Positions 36,625 through 44,721 of a stretch of 64,000 nucleotides of DNA are shown here, in pieces (position 1 is the first letter of the stretch; each line of letters starts with the position of its first letter). A model generated the notes under the pieces. The model made no database searches and was not told where the DNA came from. It saw nothing but the letters and a program-made list of their open reading frames with translations. Origin of the DNA: Streptomyces indicus (GTDB lineage: Bacteria; Actinomycetota; Actinomycetes; Streptomycetales; Streptomycetaceae); the NCBI RefSeq assembly GCF_900100315.1, contig NZ_FNFF01000012.1:165201-229200 (forward strand), in the 5' to 3' direction. A program made the translations under genes and the position numbers.

Positions 36625-37063
36625 CAGCCCGGCTGTCGTCCGCCGTGACGACCGGGGCCGGGGCGCCCGAGGTCGAGGAAGCCGCGTTTGCTGCATCTGC
36701 CCGAGGTTTACGGTTTCGGGTCGTGCGGGGCCGCTCGGCGCGGGCTCGCAGCGATTCGATGATGTCCTTCGCCCGAGCGGCGGTAACAGGTTTCGCCTCG
36801 CGTTCCAGCTCCTCCGCCGGGACGCCCAGCAGTTCCGAGACCAACTCGGCGTCGTTGTCGAACAGCCGCAGGACTACAGCAGCAGCCTCCCGCGCCGTGA
36901 CGTCGGCCTCCTCCTTCGCCTTGGCCGCCTTCACCGCAGCCTCGCGTGCAGTCAGCGCGTGCTCGGCGGCCATCTCCCGCGTCTTCGCCTTCACCGCTTC
37001 AGCAGCGCGAACCCGCCGCCGCAGCTCCGACGCGCTCACCGGTCCTGCCGAATTCGTGCTCAC
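36614..37063 (-). CDS. Coiled-coil protein, unknown function
   Basis: A 149-aa protein. Residues 10-75 are Ala/Glu/Lys-rich and helical, a likely coiled coil (RRRVRAAEAVKAKTREMAAEH). The C-terminus is basic then Ala/Ser-rich. No family recognised. It is translationally coupled to the HNH gene. Confidence 0.55.
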   Translation of the reverse strand: MSTNSAGPVSASELRRRVRAAEAVKAKTREMAAEHALTAREAAVKAAKAKEEADVTAREAAAVVLRLFDNDAELVSELLGVPAEELEREAKPVTAARAKDIIESLRARAERPRTTRNRKPRADAANAASSTSGAPAPVVTADDSRADAA

Positions 37064-37488
37064 CCGTGCCCCCAGTTCTGTTCGAAATCAGTGCTCGTCG
37101 TGCGCACCGTAGGCACAGGTCCGCGGACATCTCGAACCACGCCTTCGTTGGGTGCCGGCCAGAGCGAAAGGCAGCCTCCGGCGGGTCCTCCTCGGAGGGG
37201 GTGGGGGCTGGTTGGTCGGGTGCCGCGCCGTCGTGGTGCAGGTGGTGAAGGCGGGGTTCCCTCCTCGGCCGGACACCCCAAGGGGCGTACCAGGAACCCG
37301 GACACGGCGTCCAGGCCGAGCCGCTACGCGGTCGCTACGCGAGCCAGGACACCGCGCCCGGAACCCTGGTACGGCGGAGCTGTCCGACCGAGGAGGGAAC
37401 CCCGCCCAGGCCCGTTGTGGCCGGGCCCGGCAGGGCGGGTGCGGGCGGTGGGGTGTGAGAAAAGGCCAGGTCAGGGCCCTTATCCGGG

Positions 37489-37552
37489 TTGACCTGACCC
37501 CTAGAACATGGTTTAATTAGTGATGTCGGAAGGGGAGGGCAACCCCCGACCG
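37489..37552 (+). promoter_or_regulatory. Leader module A: promoter plus hairpin
   Basis: In the 543-bp gap 37064-37606 the clear signal is TTGACC (37489-37494), a 17-bp spacer, then TTTAAT (37512-37517). A hairpin with GTCGG/CGAC arms and apical AGGGCAA follows (37525-37550). The box CTCTCACCAG is at 37586-37595, 11 bases before the start. An inverted repeat GGTCAGG-N17-CCTGACC (37469-37499) overlaps the -35. Modules B, C and D repeat this design. The rest of the gap (37064-37468) shows no gene. Confidence 0.75.
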
Positions 37553-37606
37553 GCACACGGCAGGCCGACCGGCCGCCGACAACCTCTCTCACCAGGAGAA
37601 CGCACG

Positions 37607-38239
37607 ATGAACACGCCTCTCACCGTCGCAGAGCTGGCCCACCCGATCGCTCTCGAACTCGGCGGCAACTGGCGACCGCAGCCCGCGCGCCACGGCGTCC
37701 AGGAGCTGGACCACGCCGCCACCTTCACCCACCTGGACGGCCGACAGCTTCACCTCTCCGAGCGGTTCGATGACCCCGGCCACCTGCACATCCGAGGCGC
37801 ATTCCCCGCCACCGACTACCCGTTCCGCAGGGGCGAGCGCGACACCGTCCGAGTCGCCATGACCGAGGACCCGGCAGGCATCGCGGCCCGTATCGCCGCC
37901 GACCTCATCCCCGCTCACCGTGACGTTCACGAGCGGGTGACCGAGCACAACCGCGCGCAGGCCGAGACGCGGCGGGGTGTCGAGGAGGCCGCACGTGATC
38001 TCTCCGCCCGCCTCCCCGGAGTCCGGACCCGGGTTGATGGCACATCTGCTTTCGTTTACATGAACCTTGAACCGGGAGAGGTCCGTATCGGACTCGATGG
38101 CGACGCGGTGAGCCTCGTACTTAACGACGTGCCCCGGATTATCGCCGACGCCGTTGTATTCGCGGTGAGCCGCTTTCTCCCCAGCGTCCAGACGCCCGAA
38201 GACGAGTACGGCGAATACGTCGACGGATACGCCCTCTAA
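37607..38239 (+). CDS. Element protein, unknown function (first of the leader-module genes)
   Basis: A 210-aa soluble protein, MNTPLTVAELAHPIALELGG. A central region (RGERDTVRVAMTEDPAGIAARIAADLIPAH) is followed by a helical part and an acidic end (PEDEYGEYVDGYAL). No family recognised. The start is set by AGGAG and by the CTCTCACCAG box at the usual distance. It begins a plus-strand run of about a dozen genes. Confidence 0.65.
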   Translation: MNTPLTVAELAHPIALELGGNWRPQPARHGVQELDHAATFTHLDGRQLHLSERFDDPGHLHIRGAFPATDYPFRRGERDTVRVAMTEDPAGIAARIAADLIPAHRDVHERVTEHNRAQAETRRGVEEAARDLSARLPGVRTRVDGTSAFVYMNLEPGEVRIGLDGDAVSLVLNDVPRIIADAVVFAVSRFLPSVQTPEDEYGEYVDGYAL

Positions 38240-38301
38240 TCCCCCACGTTTTAGGGCGGCGCGCTTCCGCAGCGCGCCGCCCCGGGCAGAAAGGCCCTGT
38301 G

Positions 38302-38661
38302 ATGAGCGCCGATATATTCGTCATCGAGCCGCAATGGATCGTGCAGGCCCCGCACCTCCGGTGCACCCTCAAACGCGCCCTTGCGCTCCAGGCCACACAA
38401 AATGTGTGGTCCAGTACCGAGCACATCAACAACGCCGTAGCGATGGCTTACGGCGATCAACTCCCGGACTCCGGACGTTGGGAGCTGACCCGCTCTCAAA
38501 TCCGCACACTCAAAATCGCCATTGAGTGGCGCAGGACCAAACGCGCGGCCAGTGATAAGAAGACCGCCCCCGATGTCCTCGAACACTGGACACAGATAGA
38601 GGACGAGGTCATAGCCGCATACCGGGCCGTGAGCAACGAGGCGGGTTTGTACTGGATTTAA
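38302..38661 (+). CDS. Element protein, unknown function
   Basis: A 119-aa protein, MSADIFVIEPQWIVQAPHLR. It is mixed alpha/beta with an Arg/Lys-rich middle (EWRRTKRAASDKK). No family recognised. A GC-rich hairpin precedes it (about 38251-38282) and GAAAGG serves as ribosome-binding site. A GTG one codon upstream is possible. It lies between leader modules A and B. Confidence 0.6.
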   Translation: MSADIFVIEPQWIVQAPHLRCTLKRALALQATQNVWSSTEHINNAVAMAYGDQLPDSGRWELTRSQIRTLKIAIEWRRTKRAASDKKTAPDVLEHWTQIEDEVIAAYRAVSNEAGLYWI

Positions 38662-38664
38662 GGG

Positions 38665-38734
38665 TTGCCGATCACCCAGAAACATGGTTTAATTAGTGGT
38701 GTCGGAAGGGGGAGGGCAACCCCCCGACCGGCAC
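38665..38734 (+). promoter_or_regulatory. Leader module B: promoter plus hairpin
   Basis: TTGCCG (38665-38670), 17 bp, TTTAAT (38688-38693), then the hairpin GTCGG-GGGGG / CCCCC-CGAC with apical AGGGCAA (38701-38728). CTCTCACCAG is at 38761-38770, 12 bases before the ArdC-like gene. From GAACATGG-like bases to the hairpin it is nearly identical to modules A and C. Confidence 0.75.
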
Positions 38735-38782
38735 CGTGGGGCCAGCCGGCCCCGGACGATCTCTCACCAGGAGGACCGCGAC

Positions 38783-39670
38783 ATGCCCCGTAAGCCGAAG
38801 ATGACCGACGAAGAGCGCCGGGCCTACTCCGCCAAGATGCGCGGTGAGCTCGAAGCCGTCATGGATCGCGCGTACGGCGCGATGGTCGCCAGCGAAGACT
38901 TCTGGGCCACCGTCATGCGCACGGCCGCGAACCTGACCCACCCGGACCGCGACGACCGCAGCCCCACCAACTGCATCGCCATCGCCGCCCAGCACCCCAA
39001 CGCCACCCACGTACTCAGCTCCGGAGACTGGCGAAAGGCCGGACGCTTCCCGGTCAAGGGCTCCACCTCCCTCCGCATCTGGACGCCGATCAAGCGGCGG
39101 CCCGAGGAGGGGCGGGAGGCCACGGCCGCCGCCGATGGCGGACAGCGCGAGGCCACCGGGGAGACCGACGGGGGCGAGGTGCGCAAGGTGTCCGGCTTCA
39201 AGGCCGGGCCGGTTTTCGACATCAGCCAGACCGACGGCGACGCCTACGAGCCGCCCGCCGCCGCTCCGCTCGCCGCCGAGGTCATCCGGGATGCCCTGGT
39301 GAACCAGTACCGCGACCAGTACCACGAGGACCCGGAGCAGGCCGGAGGGTTCGACTTCACCCAGGAAGCCCCCGACAACGCCGTCCGCATCCTGCTGTAC
39401 GGCCACGCGTGGCGACGCATCACCGAGGCGGACGCTCCCCTTCCCGGCCAGCACGCCGCCGAGGTCGCCTCAGCCGCCCACGTCGCCGCGCTCATCCTGA
39501 ACATCACTCCGGGCCCCGCCGTCATGCCGCCGCTCGCGGGCATCATCACCCAGGACAAGAAGCCCCCGATTCACGAGTCCGCCGTCCGGGTCATCGAGAC
39601 CGGCCGTGCCATCGCCCGCGCCGTCACGACGGCCGCCGAGCGCCGCCGCGAACTTGCCGTGATCGGTTGA
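38783..39670 (+). CDS. ArdC-like antirestriction protein
   Basis: A 295-aa protein. Residues about 30-105 match the ArdC-type single-stranded DNA-binding domain: SPTNCIAIAAQHPNATHV then SGDWRKAGRFPVKGSTSLRI and WTPIKRR. The C-terminal half carries a gene-specific helical region; I do not see a clear HExxH zinc protease motif. ArdC proteins protect incoming plasmid DNA from restriction. Its presence upstream of a relaxase suggests a leading region. Confidence 0.75.
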   Translation: MPRKPKMTDEERRAYSAKMRGELEAVMDRAYGAMVASEDFWATVMRTAANLTHPDRDDRSPTNCIAIAAQHPNATHVLSSGDWRKAGRFPVKGSTSLRIWTPIKRRPEEGREATAAADGGQREATGETDGGEVRKVSGFKAGPVFDISQTDGDAYEPPAAAPLAAEVIRDALVNQYRDQYHEDPEQAGGFDFTQEAPDNAVRILLYGHAWRRITEADAPLPGQHAAEVASAAHVAALILNITPGPAVMPPLAGIITQDKKPPIHESAVRVIETGRAIARAVTTAAERRRELAVIG

Positions 39671-39736
39671 CCCAGACCCAAGAACATGGTTTAATTAACG
39701 GTGTCGGAAGGGGGAGGGCAACCCCCCGACCGACAC
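39667..39736 (+). promoter_or_regulatory. Leader module C: promoter plus hairpin
   Basis: TTGACC (39667-39672) overlaps the ArdC-like stop codon. After 17 bp comes TTTAAT (39690-39695), then a hairpin GTCGG...CGAC with apical AGGGCAA (39703-39730). CTCTCACCAG is at 39767-39776, 12 bases before the next gene. Confidence 0.75.
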
Positions 39737-39788
39737 CCCGCCGGGGCCGACCGGCCCCGGCGGAATCTCTCACCAGACAGGACACAAC

Positions 39789-40211
39789 ATGCTCACCACC
39801 GACAAGAAGCCCACCGTCCAGGACTTCCCCACCGCGACGCTCGTGATCGGCGGACCCTGGTTCCGGGGCCACCAGCTCGACACCCGCCCCGCCGTCGTCG
39901 TCGGCCCGTTCGGCGGGCCGGAGTTCGCGGACGAGGCCACCATGTCCGTGGTCTGGTTCTTCACCCTCGGTGCTCCGCAGCCGGGCGACAGCGTCCAGGC
40001 GATGTTCCCGCACGAGCTGACCCCGCTGGACGACACGCTGACCACGATGCACGGCGACACGTTCCGCGACATCGTCCGCAGCCTGCGCCGGGGCCGGTTC
40101 GCCTACGACGACGGGGACGCGCTCCGCGCCGCCGTCCGCCAGGCATGGCGCGAGCGGACCGGACTGACCGACGCAGACCCGGCCGCCCGCCACACGCTCC
40201 ACCGCAGCTGA
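39789..40211 (+). CDS. Element protein, unknown function
   Basis: A 140-aa protein, MLTTDKKPTVQDFPTATLVI. The N-terminal half is beta-rich (WFRGHQLDTRPAVVVGPFGG), the C-terminal half helical (RAAVRQAWRERTG). No family recognised. It has its own leader module (C). Confidence 0.6.
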   Translation: MLTTDKKPTVQDFPTATLVIGGPWFRGHQLDTRPAVVVGPFGGPEFADEATMSVVWFFTLGAPQPGDSVQAMFPHELTPLDDTLTTMHGDTFRDIVRSLRRGRFAYDDGDALRAAVRQAWRERTGLTDADPAARHTLHRS

Positions 40212-40221
40212 CCAAGGCCCC

Positions 40222-40256
40222 GCCGGTCCGGGGGAGGGCAACACCTCCGGACCGGC
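40222..40256 (+). promoter_or_regulatory. Leader hairpin E without promoter
   Basis: A long stem GCCGGTCCGG (40222-40231) / CCGGACCGGC (40247-40256), extended inward, closes on the same apical AGGGCAAC seen in modules A-C, although the stem sequence is different. The 332-bp gap 40212-40543 also has two tandem 16-bp repeats (40319-40350) and the box CTCTCACCAG (40520-40529). No gene is supported in it. Confidence 0.65.
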
Positions 40257-40543
40257 AGGCCCCCAACACCCCCAGCGGACACCCCTTCAGGGCGGCAGGA
40301 CAGGTCCGGTGCGTTCACCGCCGCCGGCCGACTCCGCCGCCGGCCGACTCCGCCGACCGACGACGGGCACCGGACCGCAGCGGACGCGCCCCGCGGGGGC
40401 GCGACAGACTCTGTCGCCGCGCAGGCGCGACGACCCGCGAGCCGATCGTCCCTCACGGCCCGCGCCGGTGGTGCAGCGCCGCTGCCAACGCACGGTCCGC
40501 CCTGCGGCCGGACCACAAACTCTCACCAGAAAAGACCAGTTCA

Positions 40544-41935
40544 GTGACTATCGAGATCACCCACACCCGCCGAGAAGGAACCCTGATCGAGGGGACCAGC
40601 CGAGGCGACGGATCGGCCGAGATCCTGCGACTCCGCGAGTACGGTCGCACCCAACGCCAGCCCTTCCGCTGGAGCAGGAACCTTGACTGCTGGTACCTCC
40701 CGCACAGCCGCGACCACGCCACCTACACCCCCTCGCTCGAACTCCTCGCGCAGCGACTCCGAGACGCGGGCTTCGAGGTCACGTTGACCGTCGACAACGC
40801 CGACCGCCGGAGCTTCAGCGAGGCCGAGGAAGAGCGGGAGGAGAAGGCCGAAGGCCGCGCGGATCGGTTCGGGGGATACGCCGCCAGCGCTGCCCAGTCC
40901 TCCGAGGCCGCGTGGAAGAAGAGCCACGACATATCCGAGCGGTTCGCCTTCGGTCAGCCGATCCTCATCGGTCACCACTCAGAGGGCCGTGCCCGCCGCG
41001 ATCACGCGCGGATGGACGACGCGATGCGCAAGAGCATCGGCGAGAGCGACCGCGCCGCCCACTGGACCGGCCGGGCGCAGGCCGCCGCGAACTACCAGCA
41101 GTTCAGGAAGGACCCCGGCCGCACGCTCCGCCGTCTCGACAAGCTGCGGGCCGACCTCCGCGCGGTCGAGAAGTGGCAGCGCGGGGAGTCCGCCAAGGGG
41201 TTCTCCCGGAACCCGGCAGACCCGGAGCTGGAGATCGAGCGCCAGGAGCTGACCGAGGAGATCGCCCACTGGGAGAAGGTCATCAAGGACGCCGAAGCCG
41301 AAGGCTTCAAGGTTTGGTCGCGGGCCGACTTCACCCGCGGGGACTTCGTTCTCTACCGGGGTACCTGGTACGAGGTCCTGCGGGTCAACCCGAAGTCCGT
41401 GACGATTCCGCACATCCACAACGGCACCGGCAAGCGTATCGTCCGCGCCACCGGCAACCAGCACGACGACTGGACATGGACCGCCCCCTACGACGACGTG
41501 TCCGGGCGTAAGAGCGCTGACGAGATGCAGCAGCCGCCCCAGGCCCCGGCCAGCGAAGCGCAGGAACCGGCCGAGCAGTCCCCGGCGGTCGAGGAACCGG
41601 TGCCGGTCGTGAAGCCGACCGCCGCAGCGGCCCCCGCCGCAGGTGCGAACTGGCTGGACGGAATGGCGCTGGTGCTGATCGCCTCGAAGGGCTCCAGCCG
41701 CTCCCGCAAGCGGCGCGCCCTGTGGGCGATGACCCGCCGCGAAGCACAAGCCGTATGCGGCGACCCCCGCACCTCCGGCCGCTCCTACATGCTCACCTGG
41801 ACCGACCGGCCCGGCACCGAGGGCGCCGACTGGGAATGGGTCCCGGACAACGGCAGCCACGCGCCGGTCCTCAACGAGCTGGGCATCACCCCGCGCCGTG
41901 AGTGGACCGCCGCCCCGCAGGCCCCGGCCGCGTAA
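40544..41935 (+). CDS. DUF3560 protein
   Basis: A 463-aa protein. The DUF3560 core is ISERFAFGQPILIGHHSEGR, then RRDHARMDDAMRKSIGES (about 125-170), followed by a coiled coil (RRLDKLRADLRAVEKWQRG). A small beta domain follows (DFVLYRGTWYEVLRVNPKSV), then an Ala/Pro/Glu linker and a C-terminal alpha/beta unit. DUF3560 is frequent on actinobacterial and proteobacterial plasmids; function unknown. The GTG at 40544 follows the CTCTCACCAG box by 14 bases. Confidence 0.8.
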   Translation: MTIEITHTRREGTLIEGTSRGDGSAEILRLREYGRTQRQPFRWSRNLDCWYLPHSRDHATYTPSLELLAQRLRDAGFEVTLTVDNADRRSFSEAEEEREEKAEGRADRFGGYAASAAQSSEAAWKKSHDISERFAFGQPILIGHHSEGRARRDHARMDDAMRKSIGESDRAAHWTGRAQAAANYQQFRKDPGRTLRRLDKLRADLRAVEKWQRGESAKGFSRNPADPELEIERQELTEEIAHWEKVIKDAEAEGFKVWSRADFTRGDFVLYRGTWYEVLRVNPKSVTIPHIHNGTGKRIVRATGNQHDDWTWTAPYDDVSGRKSADEMQQPPQAPASEAQEPAEQSPAVEEPVPVVKPTAAAAPAAGANWLDGMALVLIASKGSSRSRKRRALWAMTRREAQAVCGDPRTSGRSYMLTWTDRPGTEGADWEWVPDNGSHAPVLNELGITPRREWTAAPQAPAA

Positions 41936-41945
41936 CCGCGCCCCC

Positions 41946-41981
41946 GCCCGCCCCCGGCGGCCGAGCGCGCCGGGGGCGGGC
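41946..41981 (+). promoter_or_regulatory. GC-rich hairpin before the 42010 gene
   Basis: 14-bp perfect arms (41946-41959 and 41968-41981), loop GCCGAGCG. It is directly followed by CTCTCACCAG at 41986-41995. It may terminate the DUF3560 transcript or act as a leader; its loop lacks the AGGGCAA motif. Confidence 0.6.
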
Positions 41982-42009
41982 CCCTCTCTCACCAGAACAG
42001 GGCACCACC

Positions 42010-42660
42010 ATGACCACGCAACTCCTCGAACGACCCGCCACCATCACCGTCCCCGACACCGAAGCGGGCAGGTTCATCGTCCCCGCGACCGGTGGCAGCA
42101 GCACCGTCCCGACGTACCGCGTCGGCACTCCGGACATCCAGTGCCGATACCCCGTGATCGTTGGCGAAGACCAGGTCATCGGCCGCGCCTACCGGTGGCA
42201 CCGTGACTGGCTCGTCCTCACCACCGAGGGTGAACGCAACCTTCGCCGCCCGCCCAAGGGGACACCCGGCACCGACATGGCCGCCGCCCATCTCGCGGAG
42301 GAGTACGCCGCCGGTCGGATCGGCACCGTCCCCTTGGACCAGGTGCTTGCCGAGGCTCCCACGCCGTTGTGCGGGCCGGTGCCCCTCCTGCACCCGCGGA
42401 TGCCGGTCAACGATCGCAACACCGAGGGCGCGCAGATCGCGTTCGCGGGACTCGCGGCCCACCACTGGCGGGCAGTCCTCACCGGGTTCCCCGGCAGCGA
42501 TAACCACTGGTACCTCAACTGTGAATTGTGTGACTGGGAAGGCCCGAAGTTCTGGTCGCACCTGCGCGGGCGCAACGGAGAGCCGCCGAGCGCGCGCCGC
42601 CACAAGGGCGGGTGCATCGGAGAGGACAAGGTCCGCCGACTGATCCCCGCCTACCACTAG
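42010..42660 (+). CDS. Element protein with C-x2-C-x-WEGP motif
   Basis: A 216-aa protein. The C-terminal part has CELCDWEGPKFW at about 176-187 and a later His/Cys pair (RRHKGGCIGED), which could form a zinc site. The same C-x2-C-(D/E)-WEGP signature recurs in the protein at 43591-44199. Function unknown. The ATG at 42010 lies 14 bases after CTCTCACCAG. Confidence 0.65.
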   Translation: MTTQLLERPATITVPDTEAGRFIVPATGGSSTVPTYRVGTPDIQCRYPVIVGEDQVIGRAYRWHRDWLVLTTEGERNLRRPPKGTPGTDMAAAHLAEEYAAGRIGTVPLDQVLAEAPTPLCGPVPLLHPRMPVNDRNTEGAQIAFAGLAAHHWRAVLTGFPGSDNHWYLNCELCDWEGPKFWSHLRGRNGEPPSARRHKGGCIGEDKVRRLIPAYH

Positions 42661-42722
42661 CAGCCCGACCGGGGGGCGGCGGCAGCGCGCCGCCGCCCCC
42701 GCCCTTCCCGAAGGACAGCACC

Positions 42723-43151
42723 GTGCCGACCCGCCACACCCCCGAGAGCATCGTCATCGCGGACACCCCCGCCGCGATCCTGGAATGGGCCGCCCGCCAC
42801 ATCGAACACGTCGGCATCCATCAGGGCCCGCACCTGTTCGACGGTCCCGGCCGCACCGCCACGTTGCCGTGCTGGCCGCGCGGCGCCCTGCAAGTCGCCG
42901 CCGGCCACGGGCGGGGAGCCGCTGGCCGGACGTACGACTGGGACCGCATCGACCGCGCACGCGACCAGGCATTCGGCATCCTCGCGGAAACCCTCGACGG
43001 TCACCCAGTCGACGCCGACGACCCCGCCGCCGCCAAGGCCCTGCACCGAGAGGTCATCGACCGGTGGAGCGCCGAGCCCGGACGTACCGCCGCCGACGCC
43101 GCCCGCGCCTTCCGCACCGCCGCCGCCCGCGCCGAACACGCCCTGTTCTGA
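42723..43151 (+). CDS. Element protein, unknown function
   Basis: A 142-aa protein starting at the GTG at 42723, behind GAAGGA. It has an alpha/beta N-terminus (IVIADTPAAILEWAARHIEH) and a helical, Ala-rich C-terminus. No family recognised. Confidence 0.55.
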   Translation: MPTRHTPESIVIADTPAAILEWAARHIEHVGIHQGPHLFDGPGRTATLPCWPRGALQVAAGHGRGAAGRTYDWDRIDRARDQAFGILAETLDGHPVDADDPAAAKALHREVIDRWSAEPGRTAADAARAFRTAAARAEHALF

Positions 43152-43195
43152 CCCCCACCGCCCGCCAGCACTCCGAGTCATCGAAGGCCCACACG

Positions 43196-43594
43196 ATGGA
43201 CGAGACGACACAAGACCGCAGCACCACCAGGATGCCGAGCCGCCGAGGAGCCGCCACCCCCAGCCGGGACGGCGTGCACCGGCTCAGCGTCCCCCTCCAC
43301 CCCCGGCTCAGCGCGACCGAGCTGATCCGCGTACTCCTCGCGGCCCCCGGGGAAACCGACCTCTCCGCCCTCGACCCCGTACAGGTCCGGTCGCTCATCG
43401 CCGACGTGCTCACCCAGCACGGATATGACGTGCTCGACCGATCGCCGTACTACCCGGAGCTCGACCGTCACCAGGACGCCCGCCGCGCCGTGCGCCGCGC
43501 GTACGGGCCGCGGTTCCTCGACGCCCCCGACGAACAGGCCGTGCTCGCGGACCCGCTCCGCGAAGTGCTCGCCGCCGGAAGCAGGAAGTCGTGA
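43196..43594 (+). CDS. Element protein, unknown function
   Basis: A 132-aa protein. Residues 30-70 (VHRLSVPLHPRLSATELIRV) and the helical rest contain no known motif. It overlaps the next gene by GTGA, so the two are co-translated. Confidence 0.55.
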   Translation: MDETTQDRSTTRMPSRRGAATPSRDGVHRLSVPLHPRLSATELIRVLLAAPGETDLSALDPVQVRSLIADVLTQHGYDVLDRSPYYPELDRHQDARRAVRRAYGPRFLDAPDEQAVLADPLREVLAAGSRKS

Positions 43595-44199
43595 CCGGCA
43601 CCATCGCTGTGCGCGCCGGAGCACGGGCACGGCAGACGTACTACTGGCGAGTGCGCAACGCGCGGACGCGCCACTCACCCCCGAGCGCCGGGCAGGCGTG
43701 GCACATCCAGCCCGGACATCCCGGCGGGGCGTACTGCGACCTCGGCCACGAGCTGGACCCGCCCTCACACCACGCGCCGACCCTGCTCTCCCGCAGCCGG
43801 CCGACTGGCCGCCGGGGGGACGAGCGGCAGTTCCGCGGTGGGTGTCTCGCGTGCGAGTGGGAAGGCCCCGTGCACTCCGGCGACGAGTTCGGGAAGGGTG
43901 GCAACGAGGCGGTGGAGGACGCGCACGACCACTGCTTCCCCGGCTGGCGGACGCTGCCACCGATCACCACGGTCGAGGACCGGTGGGCCGTCCCGCGGAA
44001 CCGGAGCCGCTGGGCTCAGCTCATCGCCCGGTACCCGGCGGGCTGGATCGACCAGGGCGCCCCCGTCGTGGCCTGGCGCCGGTACCGCCGCGAAGCTCAC
44101 GCTCCGCCGCACGCGGGACGCCCCCGCTACGAACTTCACGTCACCCGGCCACCCAACGACCGGGGCCGACGCCCCACAGATCAGGGGGCCCTCTTCTGA
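43591..44199 (+). CDS. Element protein with CLACEWEGP motif (DUF6349-like?)
   Basis: A 202-aa protein. Two Cys sites are visible: GGAYCDLGHELD near 46-57 and GGCLACEWEGPVH near 84-95, followed by DHCFPGW. The set suggests a zinc-binding fold. The arrangement resembles proteins described as DUF6349 in Streptomyces, but I am unsure. It shares the C-x2-C-x-WEGP signature with the protein at 42010. Confidence 0.6.
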   Translation: MTGTIAVRAGARARQTYYWRVRNARTRHSPPSAGQAWHIQPGHPGGAYCDLGHELDPPSHHAPTLLSRSRPTGRRGDERQFRGGCLACEWEGPVHSGDEFGKGGNEAVEDAHDHCFPGWRTLPPITTVEDRWAVPRNRSRWAQLIARYPAGWIDQGAPVVAWRRYRREAHAPPHAGRPRYELHVTRPPNDRGRRPTDQGALF

Positions 44200-44248
44200 T
44201 GACCGCCGTCCTCCAGATCAGGGCCCCACCCGCTCAACCCAAAGGTGG

Positions 44249-44286
44249 TTTAATTACCCCGCCATCAGCGGAGCGGGCAACCTCCG
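44249..44286 (+). promoter_or_regulatory. Leader module D
   Basis: GGTGG-TTTAATTA (-10 at 44249-44254) is retained, but no good -35 is present 17 bp upstream. The hairpin is CGGAG (44269-44273) / CTCCG (44282-44286) with apical CGGGCAAC. CTCTCACCAG is at 44377-44386, 12 bases before the next start. It is the most diverged member of the set. Confidence 0.6.
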
Positions 44287-44398
44287 ACCGGACGCGCGTC
44301 CCACGGGCGCCATACAGCCCAGACAACAGATGACGGCCAGCGCACAAGGGCAACAAGGCGCTGGCCGTCGGTGTCTCTCTCACCAGAAAGACCACACC

Positions 44399-44677
44399 AT
44401 GCTATGTGACCGACACCCCGACTGTCCCCAGCCCGGCGACATCGCCCAGCTCACCAGGGGTAACAGCATCGGCGCCGATCCCGGCGACAGCTTCGTCATC
44501 GTCGAGGACTTCCCCCCGACCGGCCCGCACCTCGTGCTCAACCTCCCCGTCGACCACCCCGGCCGCGCAGACTGGGCCGCCGCCGTCCCCCTGGCCGACA
44601 TAGCCAGCCTCACCCGGCTCGAACCGGCGGGCAGCCGTACGTGGGTGCCGGCCCCGGACCCGGACGACATCCAGTGA
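44399..44677 (+). CDS. Element protein, unknown function
   Basis: A 92-aa protein, MLCDRHPDCPQPGDIAQLTR. An N-terminal Cys/His cluster (C3, H6, C9) precedes a small beta domain (DSFVIVEDFPPTGPHLVLNL). No family recognised. It is preceded by leader module D. Confidence 0.6.
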   Translation: MLCDRHPDCPQPGDIAQLTRGNSIGADPGDSFVIVEDFPPTGPHLVLNLPVDHPGRADWAAAVPLADIASLTRLEPAGSRTWVPAPDPDDIQ

Positions 44678-44721
44678 CCGCGCCTAGCGGTCACGACCCC
44701 GACCAAGAACAGGAGGCGACC

